Shown: in pieces, positions 8,084 to 15,117 of the stretch
How positions within the stretch are numbered: the stretch's first letter is position 1
Layout of the letters: each line of letters opens with the position of its first letter
Position numbers and translations under genes: made by a program
Notes under the pieces: model-generated
Database searches by the model: none
What the model was told of the DNA's origin: nothing
The model's input: only the letters and a program-made list of their open reading frames with translations
DNA from: Clostridia bacterium
GTDB taxonomy: Bacteria > Bacillota > Clostridia > UMGS1810
Assembly (NCBI GenBank): GCA_016293435.1
Contig: JAEDEG010000027.1
Span: 1 to 30,922, forward strand
Direction of reading: 5' to 3'
DNA length: 30,922 nucleotides

Positions 8084-8575
8084 ATGAGGATAGGAATTGG
8101 CTACGATGTCCATAGATTTTCGCCCGACAGAAAATTAATTCTCGGAGGGGTTGAAATTCCTCACGAAAAAGGGCTGCTCGGCCACTCCGATGCAGATGTT
8201 TTGCTTCACGCTATTGCTGATTCTCTGCTTGGTGCAGCCTGCCTCGGTGATATTGGCAGACACTTTCCCGATACCGACCCTGTATATAAAGGAATCAGCA
8301 GCCTTGTACTTCTCGGCAAAGCAGCAGGCTTTGTTCGCGAAAAAGGATACGAAATAGAAAATATTGATGCAACTGTGGTAGCTCAAAGGCCAAAACTTGC
8401 CCCATACATTGATAGAATGAAAAAAAACATAGCAATGTGTATCGGAGCTTCTGAAGATTGTATAAACATAAAAGCTACCACCACAGAATATTTGGGTTTT
8501 GAAGGTAAAGAAGAAGGAATTTCTTCTCACAGTATATGCTTATTAAAAGAAAGGATGAGTTCGGATGTTGACTGA
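8084..8575 (+). CDS. ispF: 2-C-methyl-D-erythritol 2,4-cyclodiphosphate synthase
   Basis: Fifth step of the MEP pathway: cyclises CDP-methylerythritol 2-phosphate and releases CMP. The 163 residues are the usual length and carry the start MRIGIGYDVHRF with metal-binding Asp and His, the GHSDADVLLHAI segment, DIGRHFPD and the conserved C-terminal KATTTE motif. I placed the start at ATG 8084, where GAAAGG (8069-8074) is well spaced; a TTG at 8075 overlapping the ispD stop is possible but has no room for a ribosome binding site. The 3' end overlaps fhs by 11 bases. Confidence 0.95.
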   Translation: MRIGIGYDVHRFSPDRKLILGGVEIPHEKGLLGHSDADVLLHAIADSLLGAACLGDIGRHFPDTDPVYKGISSLVLLGKAAGFVREKGYEIENIDATVVAQRPKLAPYIDRMKKNIAMCIGASEDCINIKATTTEYLGFEGKEEGISSHSICLLKERMSSDVD

Positions 8576-10235
8576 TATTCAAATTGCACAAAATGCAAAA
8601 ATGGAGCACATCGGCAAAATTGCAGAAAAAATAGGCCTTACAGAAAATGATATAGATTTTTACGGTAAATACAAAGCCAAAATTGCCCCCGAGGTTTTTA
8701 AAAAGCTTAAGGACAAAAAAGACGGTAAATTGATATTGGTTACGGCAATAAATCCCACTCCTGCCGGAGAAGGCAAGACAACCACTACAGTCGGCATAGG
8801 TCAGGCTATGGGCATTATCGGTAAAAATGCAATCATTGCGTTGCGTGAGCCATCGCTTGGCCCTGTAATGGGTATAAAGGGCGGTGCTGCCGGAGGCGGA
8901 TATTCACAGGTTGTTCCTATGGAGGATATCAATCTCCATTTCACCGGAGATATGCATGCCATCACAAGCGCACACAATTTGCTTGCCGCACTCCTTGACA
9001 ACCATATAAAGCAGGGCAATGAGCTCAATATTGATATCACTTCAATTGTTTTCAAACGTGTTCTCGATATGAATGACAGAGCACTGCGCAACATAGTTAT
9101 CGGTCTTGGCGGCAAAATTGACGGTGTACCGCGAGAGGATGGATTTATGATTACTGTTGCATCCGAGGTTATGGCGATTTTGTGCCTTGCGTCCGATTTT
9201 TCCGATCTCAAAACTCGCCTCGGCAAAATTATTGTAGCATATGATATGGACGGCAATCCTGTTACTGCCTCTATGCTAAACGCTGCCGGTGCAATGGCAC
9301 TTTTGCTTAAAGATGCCATAAACCCCAACCTTATTCAAACTCTCGAAAATACTCCCTGTCTTATGCACGGTGGTCCCTTTGCAAACATTGCGCATGGTTG
9401 CAACAGTATAAGAGCTACAAAGCTTGCGCTCAAGCTTTCTGACTATGTAATAACCGAAGCGGGCTTCGGAGCAGATCTCGGTGCCGAAAAGTTCCTTGAT
9501 ATAAAGTGCCGCATGGGTAATCTTAAGCCAAATGCTGTTGTTGTGGTTGCAACTGTTCGTGCACTCAAATACAATGGCGGTGTTGCAAAGAGTGATCTCA
9601 AAGCAGAAAATATGTCTGCCCTTGAAAAAGGAATTTCCAATCTCGGCAGACATGTTGAAAACATGAAAAAATTCGGTGTTCCCGTAATAGTGGCAATAAA
9701 TGCATTCGATACCGACACAGACAAAGAAAAAGCCTTTATTATGGACTATTGCAATAAAATCGGGGTAAAGGCATGCTTCTCAGATGTATTTGCAAAAGGC
9801 GGCGAAGGCGGCATTGATCTTGCTAACACCATTTGCGAAACTGTCGATACAGTTGAATCGAATTTTACTCCTATATACGACGAAAAACTCTCTATCAAAG
9901 AAAAAATTGATATAATTGCCAAAGAAATATACGGTGCATCTGCAGTAAACTACACTCCCAAGGCAAATAAGAAAATAGCAAAGCTTGAACAGCTCAAGCT
10001 CGATAAAGTTCCGGTGTGTATGGCAAAAACACAGTATTCGCTTTCCGATGATCCTTCATTGCTTGGTTCACCCAAAGGCTTTACAATTACCGTAAGAGAT
10101 ATTAATATATCCAACGGTGCAGGCTTTGTTGTTGCTCTCACCGGTGATATCATGACTATGCCCGGCTTACCTAAAGTACCGGCTGCCAATAATATAGATA
10201 TTAATGATGATGGCGAAATTACCGGTCTTTTCTAA
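8565..10235 (+). CDS. fhs: Formate-tetrahydrofolate ligase
   Basis: ATP-dependent formation of 10-formyltetrahydrofolate from formate, feeding purine synthesis and initiator-tRNA formylation (fmt is also in this window) and used in the acetogenic methyl branch where present. The 556 residues match the family. The P-loop TPAGEGKTTTT is at 65-75, and the REPSLGPVMGIKGGAAGGGY stretch that is nearly invariant in the family follows. The ATG at 8565 overlaps the ispF end by 11 bases and is preceded by AAAGGATGAG. No other Wood-Ljungdahl gene lies nearby, so an assimilatory one-carbon role is the safer reading. Confidence 0.97.
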   Translation: MLTDIQIAQNAKMEHIGKIAEKIGLTENDIDFYGKYKAKIAPEVFKKLKDKKDGKLILVTAINPTPAGEGKTTTTVGIGQAMGIIGKNAIIALREPSLGPVMGIKGGAAGGGYSQVVPMEDINLHFTGDMHAITSAHNLLAALLDNHIKQGNELNIDITSIVFKRVLDMNDRALRNIVIGLGGKIDGVPREDGFMITVASEVMAILCLASDFSDLKTRLGKIIVAYDMDGNPVTASMLNAAGAMALLLKDAINPNLIQTLENTPCLMHGGPFANIAHGCNSIRATKLALKLSDYVITEAGFGADLGAEKFLDIKCRMGNLKPNAVVVVATVRALKYNGGVAKSDLKAENMSALEKGISNLGRHVENMKKFGVPVIVAINAFDTDTDKEKAFIMDYCNKIGVKACFSDVFAKGGEGGIDLANTICETVDTVESNFTPIYDEKLSIKEKIDIIAKEIYGASAVNYTPKANKKIAKLEQLKLDKVPVCMAKTQYSLSDDPSLLGSPKGFTITVRDINISNGAGFVVALTGDIMTMPGLPKVPAANNIDINDDGEITGLF

Positions 10236-10249
10236 TGAGTGGTGAAAAG

Positions 10250-10684
10250 ATGAATTATATAACCAAATCCTATGAAGAAACTTTCAGCGTCGGCGAAAAG
10301 TTCTCGGCAATGCTTTCTCCGGGTGCGATTGTCGCTCTTGACGGAGATCTTGGTGCCGGAAAAACAGCCTTTACCGCAGGAGTTGTAAAAGGACTTGGCG
10401 GAACCGATATCGTCACAAGTCCTACGTTCACAATAGTTAATGAATATCGCAAATCAAAGCTGCCCGTTTTTCATTTTGATATATACCGTCTTGAATCTAT
10501 GGATGATTTGTATGACATAGGTTGGGATGATTATGTTAATCAAAAAGGCATAATAATAATGGAATGGGCTGATATAATAAAGCATGAGCTTGACTATCCC
10601 TATTATGAAGTAATAATAAAAAAACGCTTTGACATCGGCGAGGATGCAAGAGAGATTACTATAGATTACAGGAGCGAAAATTAA
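10250..10684 (+). CDS. tsaE: tRNA t6A modification ATPase TsaE
   Basis: ATPase partner of TsaB and TsaD in making the t6A37 modification of ANN-reading tRNAs. The 144-residue protein has Walker A GDLGAGKT at 32-39, the TSPTFTIVNEY segment, FDIYRL and IIMEWAD, all characteristic of the family. Two starts are possible: ATG 10235, which overlaps the fhs stop by one base, and ATG 10250, used here because the protein then begins as the family usually does; the ribosome binding site evidence is weak for both. It overlaps tsaB by one base (TAATG). Confidence 0.93.
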   Translation: MNYITKSYEETFSVGEKFSAMLSPGAIVALDGDLGAGKTAFTAGVVKGLGGTDIVTSPTFTIVNEYRKSKLPVFHFDIYRLESMDDLYDIGWDDYVNQKGIIIMEWADIIKHELDYPYYEVIIKKRFDIGEDAREITIDYRSEN

Positions 10685-11376
10685 TGAAAATACTGGCAAT
10701 GGATACATCATCCGTCAATGCTACAGTTGCTGTGTCTGATGAAAATAGAATTCTTGGAGAATATACCATAAGTAATGACAGAGCCCATTCTCAGATAATT
10801 ATGCCAATGCTTGAGGATATGCTTCGCTTATCTTCAATAACGGTAGAGTGTATAGATGTTTTTGCGGTTGCCGTAGGTCCCGGTTCATTTACCGGACTTC
10901 GCATAGGAATGGCTGCGATGAAGACTCTTGCACAGGCAATGTCCAAGCCTATTATCGGGGTTTCTTCTTTAGATTCTGTAGCCGCATCATTTTTTTGCAG
11001 TGATAAATATATATGTCCGATTTTTGATGCAAGAAGAAACGAGGTTTACAATGCCATTTACTGCAAAGGCGAAAAAATTACAAAAGACAGAGTAATTGAT
11101 TTTGACGAGCTGTTAATCGAAATGGCAGATAAAGAGGTAATATTTGCGGGTGACGGTATTATAAAGTACCGCGACACAATTAAAAGTTTTAACAAAAGCA
11201 ACTGGTATCTTGCCCCGGGCAATCTTATGATGCAAAGAGCCTCATCTGTTGCATCGGTTGCATTTGAAAGAGCAAAAGAAAATAAGTTTGATAATCTTTA
11301 TGAATTATCACCTATATATATTAGACTTTCTCAGGCAGAAAGAGAATATAACATTGCACATGGAATAAATTGTTAA
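10684..11376 (+). CDS. tsaB: tRNA t6A modification protein TsaB
   Basis: An inactive ASKHA-fold paralogue of TsaD that acts as scaffold of the t6A machinery. The 230 residues begin with the family pattern KILAMDTSS and contain GPGSFTGLRIG at 65-75. The start ATG shares its A with the stop of tsaE, so translation is probably coupled. In many Firmicutes rimI and tsaD follow; here rpiB does, so tsaD must be encoded elsewhere. Confidence 0.94.
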   Translation: MKILAMDTSSVNATVAVSDENRILGEYTISNDRAHSQIIMPMLEDMLRLSSITVECIDVFAVAVGPGSFTGLRIGMAAMKTLAQAMSKPIIGVSSLDSVAASFFCSDKYICPIFDARRNEVYNAIYCKGEKITKDRVIDFDELLIEMADKEVIFAGDGIIKYRDTIKSFNKSNWYLAPGNLMMQRASSVASVAFERAKENKFDNLYELSPIYIRLSQAEREYNIAHGINC

Positions 11377-11395
11377 ATAACAAACGGAGGAGCTT

Positions 11396-11833
11396 ATGAT
11401 AATAGCAATCGGATCAGATCACGGCGGATTTGCCTTAAAGGAAATTTTGAAAGAATATTTGATGTCAATGGGATATGAATACAAGGATTTTGGTACTCAT
11501 GATGAAAGCTCTGTAGATTACCCCGATATTGCAGACTCTCTGTGCAAGTCGGTTGCATCAAAAGACGCAGATCTCGGAATTCTTATTTGCGGCACGGGTA
11601 TTGGAATGAATATGTGTGCCAACAAGCATAAGGGCATACGTGCTGCTCAGTGCTCTGATACTTTCAGCGCCAAAATGACAAGACAGCATAACGATGCCAA
11701 TGTCTTGACTCTCGGAGGCCGAGTTATCGGACCTGAGCTTGCAAAAGAAATTGTAAGAGAATTTTTGGTTAATGAATTTCAGGGTGGGAGACATGCATCT
11801 CGTGTAGAAAAAATGATGAACATAGAAAGATAA
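11396..11833 (+). CDS. rpiB: Ribose-5-phosphate isomerase B
   Basis: Interconverts ribulose 5-phosphate and ribose 5-phosphate in the non-oxidative pentose phosphate pathway. The 145-residue protein is typical RpiB/LacAB family: SDHGG at 7-11, catalytic Cys65 in ICGTGIGM, the RAAQCSD segment and a closing R-H motif. LacA/LacB subunits of galactose 6-phosphate isomerase look similar, but a single stand-alone gene among housekeeping genes favours RpiB. The ATG at 11396 follows CGGAGGAG. The rpe gene of the same pathway lies at 27674. Confidence 0.92.
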   Translation: MIIAIGSDHGGFALKEILKEYLMSMGYEYKDFGTHDESSVDYPDIADSLCKSVASKDADLGILICGTGIGMNMCANKHKGIRAAQCSDTFSAKMTRQHNDANVLTLGGRVIGPELAKEIVREFLVNEFQGGRHASRVEKMMNIER

Positions 11834-11844
11834 GAGGTTGTAGC

Positions 11845-12339
11845 ATGATAGAAGTAATCGAATCTTATTTGGCGGGGATTAATCATGAACTGGCGGTTTT
11901 TATAGTTTCTATGCTTCCGATTATAGAGCTTCGCGGAGCAGTTCCGTTCGGAATATCCCTCGGTATGGATTGGCAGGTTGTTTTTATTTTAAGTGTTGTC
12001 GGCAATGTGTTACCCGTTCCTTTTATAATTATGTTTTTCAGACCGATAATTGATTATCTCGAAAAGACAAAATTATTCGGTAAAATTGCGTCCAAGCTTA
12101 AAAACAGAACAAAATCCAAAGTATCCAATGTAACCAAATACAAAATGTTTGGATTATTTTTATTTGTTGCAATACCTATTCCGGGAACAGGAGCTTGGAC
12201 AGGTGCTGCAATCGCAGCACTCATGAAAATGAGAATTAAGCATTCGCTTCCGGCAATACTTCTTGGTGTTATCGGAGCAGGTATTATTATGACTGCCGTG
12301 TCATGTGGTGTTGGCGGAATTATATCGCATTTTTTTTAA
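11845..12339 (+). CDS. COG2426 (small multidrug export) family membrane protein
   Basis: A 164-residue integral membrane protein with four probable hydrophobic segments at about 14-38, 44-66, 100-126 and 134-160. The conserved ELRGAVPFGI (28-37) and AIPIPGTGAWTGAAIAAL (109-126) motifs are the hallmark of the COG2426 family, labelled small multidrug export protein. That name is weakly founded, and the two half-repeats with a re-entrant-like proline/glycine motif resemble DedA-type carriers, so the substrate should be treated as unknown. It starts 11 bases after rpiB behind AGAGG and ends 19 bases before metK, with which it is probably co-transcribed. Confidence 0.88.
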   Translation: MIEVIESYLAGINHELAVFIVSMLPIIELRGAVPFGISLGMDWQVVFILSVVGNVLPVPFIIMFFRPIIDYLEKTKLFGKIASKLKNRTKSKVSNVTKYKMFGLFLFVAIPIPGTGAWTGAAIAALMKMRIKHSLPAILLGVIGAGIIMTAVSCGVGGIISHFF

Positions 12340-12358
12340 TAATGGAGGATATGATAAA

Positions 12359-13543
12359 ATGAGCAGAAAATTATTTACTTCAGAGTCTGTAACCGAGGGT
12401 CATCCCGACAAAATATGTGATCAAATTTCGGATGCGGTACTCGATGCAATATTGGAAAAAGACCCCTCAGCAAGAGTAGCATGCGAAACTACTGTCACTA
12501 CAGGAATGATTATGATAATGGGCGAAATAACAACCGATTGTTATGTTGACATTCCCCGTGTTGCACGAAAAACAGTTGAAAGAATAGGGTACGACAGAGC
12601 AAAGTTTGGATTTGACTGCCACACATGTTCTGTTCTCACAAGCATTGACGAGCAGTCAGAAGATATTGCGCTTGGTGTAAACAAGTCTTTCGAGGCTAAA
12701 AAATCCGTGAGTGAAAATGAAGATAACGGTGCCGGTGACCAGGGTATGATGTTTGGTTTTGCATGTGACGAAACTCCCGAGCTTATGCCTATGCCTATTT
12801 CACTTGCACACAAGCTTAGTATGAAGCTTACCGATGTCAGAAAAAACGGCACTTTGGAATATCTCAGACCCGATGGCAAAACACAGGTTACCGTAGAATA
12901 TGAAAATGACATACCCAAGAGAGTCGACACCGTGGTTGTGTCTGCACAGCATTCTCCCGAGATTTCACAGGACGCTATTGCAAGGGATATCATGGAATAT
13001 GTAATAAAGCCGGTTATACCTGCACATCTTCTTGATAAAGATACCAAATATTATATCAATCCTACCGGCAGATTTGTTACCGGCGGTCCCCAGGGTGACA
13101 GCGGTCTTACAGGCAGAAAAATCATCGTTGATACATACGGCGGCTATGCAAAGCATGGCGGCGGTGCATTTTCGGGTAAGGATCCTACCAAGGTTGACCG
13201 AAGTGCAGCGTATGCAGCAAGATATGTTGCCAAAAATATTGTCAAAGCCGGTCTTGCCAAAAAATGCGAGATTCAGCTTGCTTATGCTATAGGTGTCAGC
13301 AATCCGGTGTCTGTATGTGTAGATACCTATGGAACCGGAACGATTTCTGAAGAAAATCTCGAGGCTCTTGTGCGCGAAGTGTTTGATCTCCGACCCGCAG
13401 CAATAATCAAAACCCTTGATCTCAGACGTCCGATTTACGAAAAAACTGCAGCCTACGGTCATTTTGGCAGAGAAGATGTCGGATTTTCATGGGAAATATG
13501 TGATAAAGTTGATATACTTAAGCAAAAAGCAGCAACACTTTGA
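12359..13543 (+). CDS. metK: S-adenosylmethionine synthetase
   Basis: Makes S-adenosylmethionine from methionine and ATP. The 394 residues show the N-terminal GHPDKICDQISDA motif with catalytic His and metal-binding Asp, the GAGDQG loop near 120, the GGPQGDSGLTGRK stretch and GGGAFSGKDPTKVDRS, all family invariants. The ATG at 12359 follows GGAGG (12344-12348). With only 19 bases to the preceding gene there is no room for a SAM riboswitch, so any SAM feedback must act further upstream or not at the RNA level. A hairpin (13574-13601) lies 30 bases after the stop. The product supplies the radical SAM protein and the methyltransferases encoded later in the window. Confidence 0.97.
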   Translation: MSRKLFTSESVTEGHPDKICDQISDAVLDAILEKDPSARVACETTVTTGMIMIMGEITTDCYVDIPRVARKTVERIGYDRAKFGFDCHTCSVLTSIDEQSEDIALGVNKSFEAKKSVSENEDNGAGDQGMMFGFACDETPELMPMPISLAHKLSMKLTDVRKNGTLEYLRPDGKTQVTVEYENDIPKRVDTVVVSAQHSPEISQDAIARDIMEYVIKPVIPAHLLDKDTKYYINPTGRFVTGGPQGDSGLTGRKIIVDTYGGYAKHGGGAFSGKDPTKVDRSAAYAARYVAKNIVKAGLAKKCEIQLAYAIGVSNPVSVCVDTYGTGTISEENLEALVREVFDLRPAAIIKTLDLRRPIYEKTAAYGHFGREDVGFSWEICDKVDILKQKAATL

Positions 13544-13573
13544 TTTAGAGTTTATATTGTAACTTTGAATAAG

Positions 13574-13601
13574 CCTCTTCGCATATTATATTGCGAAGAG
13601 G
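13574..13601 (+). promoter_or_regulatory. Hairpin covering the ribosome binding site of the next gene
   Basis: Arms CCTCTTCGC (13574-13582) and GCGAAGAGG (13593-13601) with a 10-base AT loop form a perfect 9-bp stem. The 3' arm contains AAGAGG, the only candidate ribosome binding site for the ATG at 13610. The T content after the stem is poor (TGTTTGAT), so it is either a weak metK terminator or a translation-blocking structure. Confidence 0.55.
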
Positions 13602-13609
13602 TGTTTGAT

Positions 13610-13948
13610 ATGGCAGGGATTATAATCAAGTCGTTAGTAACTTTTTTTGCGATTTTTGGTTTTGTTCAGCTTTTGAGAGAGTTTGTGGGATATATGTTTT
13701 CAAAAATTGATAACGATGATTTGGTTGTTGTTATTAAAGTCCGAAACAGTGAAGAAACTATAGAAGCTACTGTTCGTATGGTAATATGGAAAAGTCTCAG
13801 CTATTCACATGGAGGAAGAATACCCGACATTCTTATTGTCGATATGGGCTCTGACGATTCAACACCCATTATCGCAAAAAAGCTGTGTGACGATTACAGT
13901 TTTATACACTACACAACCGAAGATTTGTATAATAAAGCAAAGGAATAA
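13610..13948 (+). CDS. Small membrane-anchored protein resembling the N-terminal half of a GT2 glycosyltransferase
   Basis: I recognise no named family. The 112-residue product has one hydrophobic segment at about 3-22 and then a stretch resembling the first half of family 2 glycosyltransferases: a strand followed by RNSEETIE, a helix, and ILIVDMGSDDSTPII, which matches the nucleotide-sugar-binding DxGSxDxT turn. The acceptor and catalytic part is absent and the protein ends at a clean TAA, so it is either a truncated relic or a small protein using only the Rossmann-like half. The start at ATG 13610 is chosen for its AAGAGG; an upstream in-frame start at 13565 would place the hairpin inside the coding region. 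It ends four bases before the radical SAM gene. Confidence 0.7.
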   Translation: MAGIIIKSLVTFFAIFGFVQLLREFVGYMFSKIDNDDLVVVIKVRNSEETIEATVRMVIWKSLSYSHGGRIPDILIVDMGSDDSTPIIAKKLCDDYSFIHYTTEDLYNKAKE

Positions 13949-13952
13949 TTAC

Positions 13953-14891
13953 ATGAGATACAATGCATACTCCGATTATATGAAAAAAAGATATGGTGAG
14001 AAGGTTTATAAAATAAGCGTCAACCTTCCGATAACATGCCCAAACCGCGATGGCAATGTCGGTACAGGCGGATGTATATTCTGCACTGAAGCGGGGGCTG
14101 CATTTGAAAAGATACCGTCATCAATGTCTGTAAAAGAACAGATTGAAGCAAATATTGAATTTACAAAAAGGCGTTACGGTGCGAATAAATTTATTATTTA
14201 TTTGCAGAATTTTACAAACACCTATATGCCTTTAACATGCTTTATACAGATAATAAATCAATGCAGAGCCGATAATGTATGCGGAATATATATTTCTACC
14301 AGACCCGACTGCGTAGCTGATGGATATATGGCAGCTCTCAAAAATTATGCAGACAAATTTAATTATGACGTATGTATCGAACTCGGACTCCAAAGTGCAA
14401 ACTACAAAACTCTTTCGCATATCAATAGAGGGCACACCCTTGCCGAATTTATAGATGCAACATTGATAATAAAAAAATACGACTTTGATATATGTGCTCA
14501 TGTAATACTTGATTTGCCCTGGGATGACATGGCAGATGTTATAGAATGTGCAAAAATACTTTCTGCACTCAAAATCAATCAGGTTAAAATCCATAGCCTT
14601 TATATATCAAAAGGCACGGTGCTTGCCAAAATGTATGAAAACAAAGAATTTGAGATGGGTACTTTTTATGATTATGTTGAAAGGGTAATTTATTTTTTAA
14701 GATATTTGTCCCCCGATATTGTAGTGCAGCGTCTTATCGGACGTGCCGCTCAAAACACAACACTTTTTTCAAATTACGGTGTCAGTTGGTGGAAAATACG
14801 GGACAATATATTAAGCGAAATGGAGCTTCGAGATATAAACCAGGGTGATAAATGTAATTATCTCGGCGGTGCTGCACTCAAAAACTTATAG
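13953..14891 (+). CDS. TIGR01212-family (YhcC-like) radical SAM protein
   Basis: A 312-residue radical SAM enzyme of unknown substrate. Three cysteines that should hold the 4Fe-4S cluster appear in the family-specific pattern CPNRDGNVGTGGCIFC (Cys29, Cys41, Cys44), a wide spacing shared with Elp3/YhcC-type enzymes rather than the common CxxxCxxC. Later motifs YLQNFTNTY, STRPDC, ELGLQS and HVILDLPWD also fit the family. The start is ATG 13953 after AAAGGA; the frame is open further upstream, but that part overlaps the preceding gene. It is the last gene before the non-coding repeat region. Confidence 0.9.
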   Translation: MRYNAYSDYMKKRYGEKVYKISVNLPITCPNRDGNVGTGGCIFCTEAGAAFEKIPSSMSVKEQIEANIEFTKRRYGANKFIIYLQNFTNTYMPLTCFIQIINQCRADNVCGIYISTRPDCVADGYMAALKNYADKFNYDVCIELGLQSANYKTLSHINRGHTLAEFIDATLIIKKYDFDICAHVILDLPWDDMADVIECAKILSALKINQVKIHSLYISKGTVLAKMYENKEFEMGTFYDYVERVIYFLRYLSPDIVVQRLIGRAAQNTTLFSNYGVSWWKIRDNILSEMELRDINQGDKCNYLGGAALKNL

Positions 14892-14905
14892 GTCAATGTG
14901 TCTGC

Positions 14906-15016
14906 TTCAATAAGCGGCAAAGCCGCGTCATTCAACGTTTTCAGTGGGAGATTGAAATCCCACTGAAAAAATTAAGATGTCACCCGCCGCCTATAGAGGC
15001 GGGGGACATCTTAATT
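14906..15016 (+). repeat. Three-hairpin intergenic repeat element, copy 1 (complete)
   Basis: Three consecutive perfect or near-perfect hairpins: a GCGGC-AAA-GCCGC stem (14914-14926), a 12-bp stem (14938-14949 with 14958-14969) and an 18-bp stem with one mismatch (14970-14988 with 14998-15016). The first 49 bases (14906-14954) recur identically at 30874-30922, in the same orientation and also downstream of the last gene of a unit. No open reading frame lies inside. It may be a small non-autonomous mobile or REP-like element, or a structured RNA. It lies between the radical SAM gene and yicC, in the 226-base gap 14892-15117. Confidence 0.8.
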
Positions 15017-15025
15017 TAGTTATAA

Positions 15026-15063
15026 AAAAATTGCAATGTTTTAAAAAAAGCATTGTAATTTTT
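15026..15063 (+). terminator. Terminator-like hairpin overlapping the yicC promoter
   Basis: Arms 15026-15038 (AAAAATTGCAATG) and 15051-15063 (CATTGTAATTTTT) pair over 13 bp with one G-U pair, and the 3' arm ends in five T. This fits a terminator for transcripts coming from upstream. The 3' arm contains the -35 box of the next promoter. Confidence 0.55.
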
Positions 15064-15081
15064 CCCGATATTTGATATAAT
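15053..15081 (+). promoter_or_regulatory. Sigma-A-type promoter of the yicC-remA-gmk unit
   Basis: TTGTAA (15053-15058) and TATAAT (15076-15081) with a 17-base spacer, about 30 bases before the ribosome binding site of yicC. This is probably the main promoter for the long housekeeping cluster that follows. Confidence 0.75.
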
Positions 15082-15117
15082 AAAATGAATAATGTTGTAT
15101 GTGAGGAGTATTTCAAA

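Noticed and set aside
8801..9328. A 175-codon minus-strand open frame within fhs
   Set aside because: It is fully antisense to the highly conserved fhs gene and has no family signature; its Ser/Pro/Ile-rich composition follows from the opposite strand.
12340..12358. Possible SAM riboswitch before metK
   Set aside because: Only 19 bases separate the preceding stop from the metK start.
13809..13952. N-terminal extension of the radical SAM protein from an upstream ATG
   Set aside because: It would overlap most of the preceding gene in another frame; ATG 13953 has a ribosome binding site and gives the family's usual N-terminus.
14906..14969. CRISPR array
   Set aside because: Only one copy of the repeat is present here; the pattern is of hairpins, with no regularly spaced repeats or unique spacers and no cas genes.
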